Shown here piece by piece: positions 61,051-64,000 of a stretch of DNA of 64,000 nt. Numbering within the stretch: position 1 is the first letter of the stretch; the number at the start of each line of letters is the position of its first letter. The translations under genes and the position numbers were made by a program. The stretch covers positions 930,001-994,000 of the forward strand of contig NZ_OZ255835.1 in the NCBI RefSeq assembly GCF_965277665.1, written 5' to 3'. The notes beneath the pieces are model-generated. The model was given only the letters and a program-made list of their open reading frames with translations, made no database searches and had not been told where the DNA came from. The DNA comes from Lichenicoccus sp965277665. Its GTDB lineage: Bacteria; Pseudomonadota; Alphaproteobacteria; Acetobacterales; Acetobacteraceae.

Positions 61051-64000
61051 GACCGGCTCCTCGCTTTCGGAGCTGTCTGAGGCTGGATCGCGTAGGGGCC
61101 GGAGTTCGTCACGGGCGATGGTGTCCGGCAGGATAAAGGCGTAGCGGCCAAGCATGTTGATGTGCTCGAAGCCGAGTGGGGATAGGCGGGCAACGTCCTC
61201 ATCCCGGACCTGATGGCCGTCGGCGCGAAGCTTAGCCGAGGCCGCGTCCATGTACAGCTTGTTCCAGAGCACGATGACGTTGACCACGAGGCCGAGCGCA
61301 CCGAGTCGGTCCTCCTGGCCTTCCCGGTAGCGCTGTCGTAATTCGCCCCGCTTGCCGTGAAACACGGCGCGGGCGAGCTGGTGGCGTCCCTCGCCGCGAT
61401 TGAGCTGAACCAGAATGCGGCGGCGATAGCTTTCGTTATCGATGTAAGCAAGCAGGCAGAGGCTTTTCACCACGCGACCCCACTCTTCCAGGGCGCGGGC
61501 CAACTTGGTTGGCCGGTCATTGGTTTGCAGGGTCCGGATCAGGCCACCGCCTGCACCAGGCCGAGCTTGAGCGAGCCGGCCAACCGCAACAGATCGTTCC
61601 AGTTGTCGACGACAAGCGGCATCTTCACCCTGTGCCTCGCCAGCCCGTTGAGCACGCCGTAGTCCGCTTTGGAATCCACTCGCCAGAAGCGGGCGCCGCC
61701 GATGTCGGCCAACCTCGGGCTGAACTGGAAGCCGAGCAGGTGGAAGATGCCAAACATGACGTCGGTGTAGGCACCGGTATCGGTCATCACCTCCGTGGGC
61801 TGAAGTGCGGTTTCCTGTTCCAGCAGCACGCTGAGCGGGACCAGGCTGTCACGCAACGTGCCGGGCACGACGATGCCGCCCAGGCCGGTGAACTGATCCC
61901 AGATCAGGTTGTAGTAGGTGACGCCACGCTCCTGGCCGAAGTAGCGCGGGTTTGGACCCGAGTGGATCGTGCGGACTGGGACGACGAAGCGAAGGCCATC
62001 GGCCGATGCCACGTCGCCGCCGCCCCAGGCGCGGGCGAGAGGGATAGTGGCCTGCGCCGCGACCAGTGCCGCGTTGGCACGGGTGAGGGTCTCGGCACGG
62101 AGATAGTTCTGCCTGACCCAACTCAGGCGGGAGCGGCGGAGCGCCGGGGTGTCCAACTGGATCAGTGGCTCCAACCCGGTATTGCAGGCTTCCGCCAGCA
62201 GCACGGCGCAGATGCTGGTAGGCCGATCGCCAGCGCGGGCGCTGCGTTCGCTTGCGTGCGTGAACTCCGACGCGAACCCGGTCCGGGCATGCATCTCCAG
62301 CAGCAGCTCAGGCAGGCCCACCCGGGGCATGCGCGCGGCGACTGCCGCCCGAAGCGCGATCAGGCTGGACGGCTCTTCCAGCTTATCGAGCGCGGAGAGC
62401 GACAGCGTCGCCGTGCCATCGATGGCCGTCTCGATCCGCACGCTCGCATTTTCCGGCAGCCGGGCGGCTGTATCGCGATAGGCAGCGTCGAGGCGAGCGG
62501 CCATGCGTGCAACCTCCTCGGGGCCGGACGCCGATACGCCGAGGGACCGGCACACGGCTGGACGGGCCGCGTCCCAGGCCGCGCCATCCAGCAAACCGAG
62601 CCGCGGATCGGCATAGCGCAGGCTTGGCGTCGCGAAGAGATCGCGCCGGCGCAGGGCCGCACGCATGCGGTCCACCAGGCACAGCGTCCAGGCTTTCAGG
62701 TCCACGACACCATCGACCACGACGCGTGTCTGCCAGCCAGTCGGGACGAACTCGACAGGCAGCTTGCTCCCGCTGCTATCGATTTTGCCCAGGTGCTGCA
62801 CAGCTGCCAGAAGCGGCCTAGCGGCCGGCGTGGCGCCAAGATGGGCCGCGCGTACCAAATCAGGCAGGAAGCGGCGGACCCGGCGATGTTGGGCCAGCAG
62901 TTCATCGAAATAGGGATCGTCAGGCGGTCGGGCGAGCGCATCCACCCGGGCCATGGCCGACTCGATCACATCGCGCGCCACGCTGGCGAACACTGCCTCG
63001 CGCGGATCGCCATCACCGTGTTCCAGCAACAGACACCACCCCTGTCGCAACGTCAGGGCAGCGGCATCGAGATCGCGCAGACCCCTCATCCGGGCCTCGC
63101 GGCCGACATTCTGGGCATCGACAAAGATGCGGGTGACCACGATGTCGAACAGGTCCAGCACGTCGTCCTGCGCCGTCGCCTCCAACGTCCTGATGAAGGC
63201 GGTCAAGGTGGCTAGGCGGCGGTCCTGCGGCAGGCGGGCGACCGCGGACGCTTTCGCTGCCGTGGCGAACCGCGCCATTGCCAGCACCCGCGTGCGGGGG
63301 AGCCGGTCAGTGTGGGGCAGGCCCCCGGCGAGCAGCCGCACTTCATCGAGGCGCGTCACGGCACGCGACAGCTCAGCCGTGCTCTGAAGCACCGGGGCGT
63401 CGTGCAAGCGATCGAGAGGACTCTGCCGTGCACCTTCGGGCGGCACGAGCAGGGCTTCCAAACGTTCCTGCTGATTGAACGTCATGCCTGTCAGCATCTG
63501 GCGCCAGAGCCGCTGTGCGGCGCGGGCGCGCACGCGGGCGATGTTGCGCTCCAGCGTGGTCACGCCCGGCAGCAGCACCTTCTGCGCGAACAGCCAGGCT
63601 GTGGCGCGGTCGAACAAGGCACTGGGGCGGTCGGACCCTGTCCAGCACAGGGCGTAAAGCCAGCGGTTGAGCCGGAATTGCACGAATGGTTCGGAGAAGG
63701 GACGGTATCCGTAACGGTCGCGGATTTCGATCGGGTGCCGTTCCCGCCAACGTGAAGCTGCATACTCCGCCAGGAGACCGCCTACTTGGATGCCAAGTTG
63801 GACGGCCACGAAGGCGACGGCCGATACAGGCACGTCATCGGGCTGCTCCAGGAAGGTCCCCAGGAACCGGACGGTGCCGAGTTGGACCGCAAAGCCCAGC
63901 CGCATGTGGGCGCCGCGGCGTCCGGCCACGAAGGCGCGGTCCGCGTCATCAAGATGGAAGTATCGCGCCAGTTGCTCGGCATCAGGTTCGCCAGCATAGC
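61042..64000 (-). pseudogene. tnpA: Tn3-family transposase TnpA, frameshifted, 5' end outside window
   Basis: The long frame (64000 to 61539) encodes most of a Tn3 TnpA: MRLGFAVQLGTVRFLGTFL, PRYFGQERGVTYYNLIWDQF, the catalytic MTDTGAYTDVMFGIF and FWRVDSKADYG. It stops at LVQAVA. The C-terminal part resumes in another frame at about 61503: KLARALEEWGRVVKSLCLLA, LNRGEGRHQLARAVFHGKRG and LSPLGFEHINMLGRYAF. One missing base near 61545-61550 (gcggtggcc where gcgggtggcc is expected) explains the break. The third catalytic acid lies in the out-of-frame part, so the enzyme is probably inactive. Confidence 0.88.

Larger units (their letters stand above)
61013..64000 (-). mobile_element. Tn3-family transposon, left part
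   Basis: The element starts with a 38-base terminal repeat at 61013 and continues past the window edge. Its transposase occupies the rest of the window on the minus strand. It interrupts a TonB receptor gene. TCGAT immediately before the repeat (61008-61012) is the expected 5-base target duplication, whose partner lies outside. No resolvase or cargo gene is visible in the part seen. Confidence 0.88.

Noticed and set aside
1..64000. CRISPR array or phage-defence operon
   Set aside because: No regularly spaced repeats, cas genes or recognisable defence genes were seen; the only HNH gene is the stand-alone housekeeping-type family.

Overview
The window is GC-rich (about two thirds G+C by eye). 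It carries a periplasmic aldehyde-dehydrogenase-type gene set (2Fe-2S subunit, molybdopterin subunit, tri-haem cytochrome c), a glutamyl-Q tRNA(Asp) synthetase, an alphaproteobacterial HNH protein, and TonB receptors next to a TPR-sulfotransferase. Together these suggest an alphaproteobacterium, most likely an acetic-acid-bacterium relative (Acetobacteraceae). This placement is inferred from gene content; no rRNA is present.

Layout. 1-716: 5' end of a circularly permuted ATP-grasp gene and a tRNA-Ser(UGA). 743-2008: a decayed IS481-family element abutting the tRNA. 2228-18981: an exopolysaccharide locus with two Wzx-type flippases, a Wzy-like polymerase, a Wzc/GumC-like co-polymerase kinase, a short phosphoglycosyl transferase and eight glycosyltransferases. 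One of these (4936-6003) is clearly AT-richer and looks recently acquired. 18978-24281: a BMP-family ABC importer (binding protein, double ATPase, two permeases) with a DUF3891 protein; the last permease overlaps a glycosyltransferase by 4 bp. 24414-29469: small unknown proteins, a DUF427 protein, an MscS channel with a cyclic-nucleotide-like domain, an HD-GYP protein and an HNH protein. 29614-38051: gluQRS, a GH13 enzyme, an MFS transporter, two tandem aspartate-type aminotransferases and transketolase. 38174-38309: a multi-hairpin repeat between convergent genes. 38364-42352: a secreted-type glycosidase with a carbohydrate-binding domain, a class A acid phosphatase lipoprotein and a dehalogenase-like hydrolase. 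42466-47986: a PLP decarboxylase followed by the aldehyde dehydrogenase set. 48107-51215: two hydrolases separated by IS3 and IS66 scars. 51654-61012: a TonB receptor, a TPR-sulfotransferase, a YncE/phosphoesterase protein, a two-component system and a second TonB receptor of the same family. 61013-64000: a Tn3-family transposon, cut by the window edge, that interrupts the second receptor.

How the genes work together. The polysaccharide locus has assembly (short PGT, glycosyltransferases), flipping (two flippases), polymerisation (Wzy) and length control (Wzc) genes, but no outer-membrane export gene is seen here. The right-hand block reads as a cell-surface scavenging module: secreted esterase, secreted phosphoesterase, TonB receptors and a two-component system. 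Mobile DNA has damaged it recently. The IS481 transposase and the Tn3 transposase both carry single-base frameshifts, so both elements look immobile on their own.
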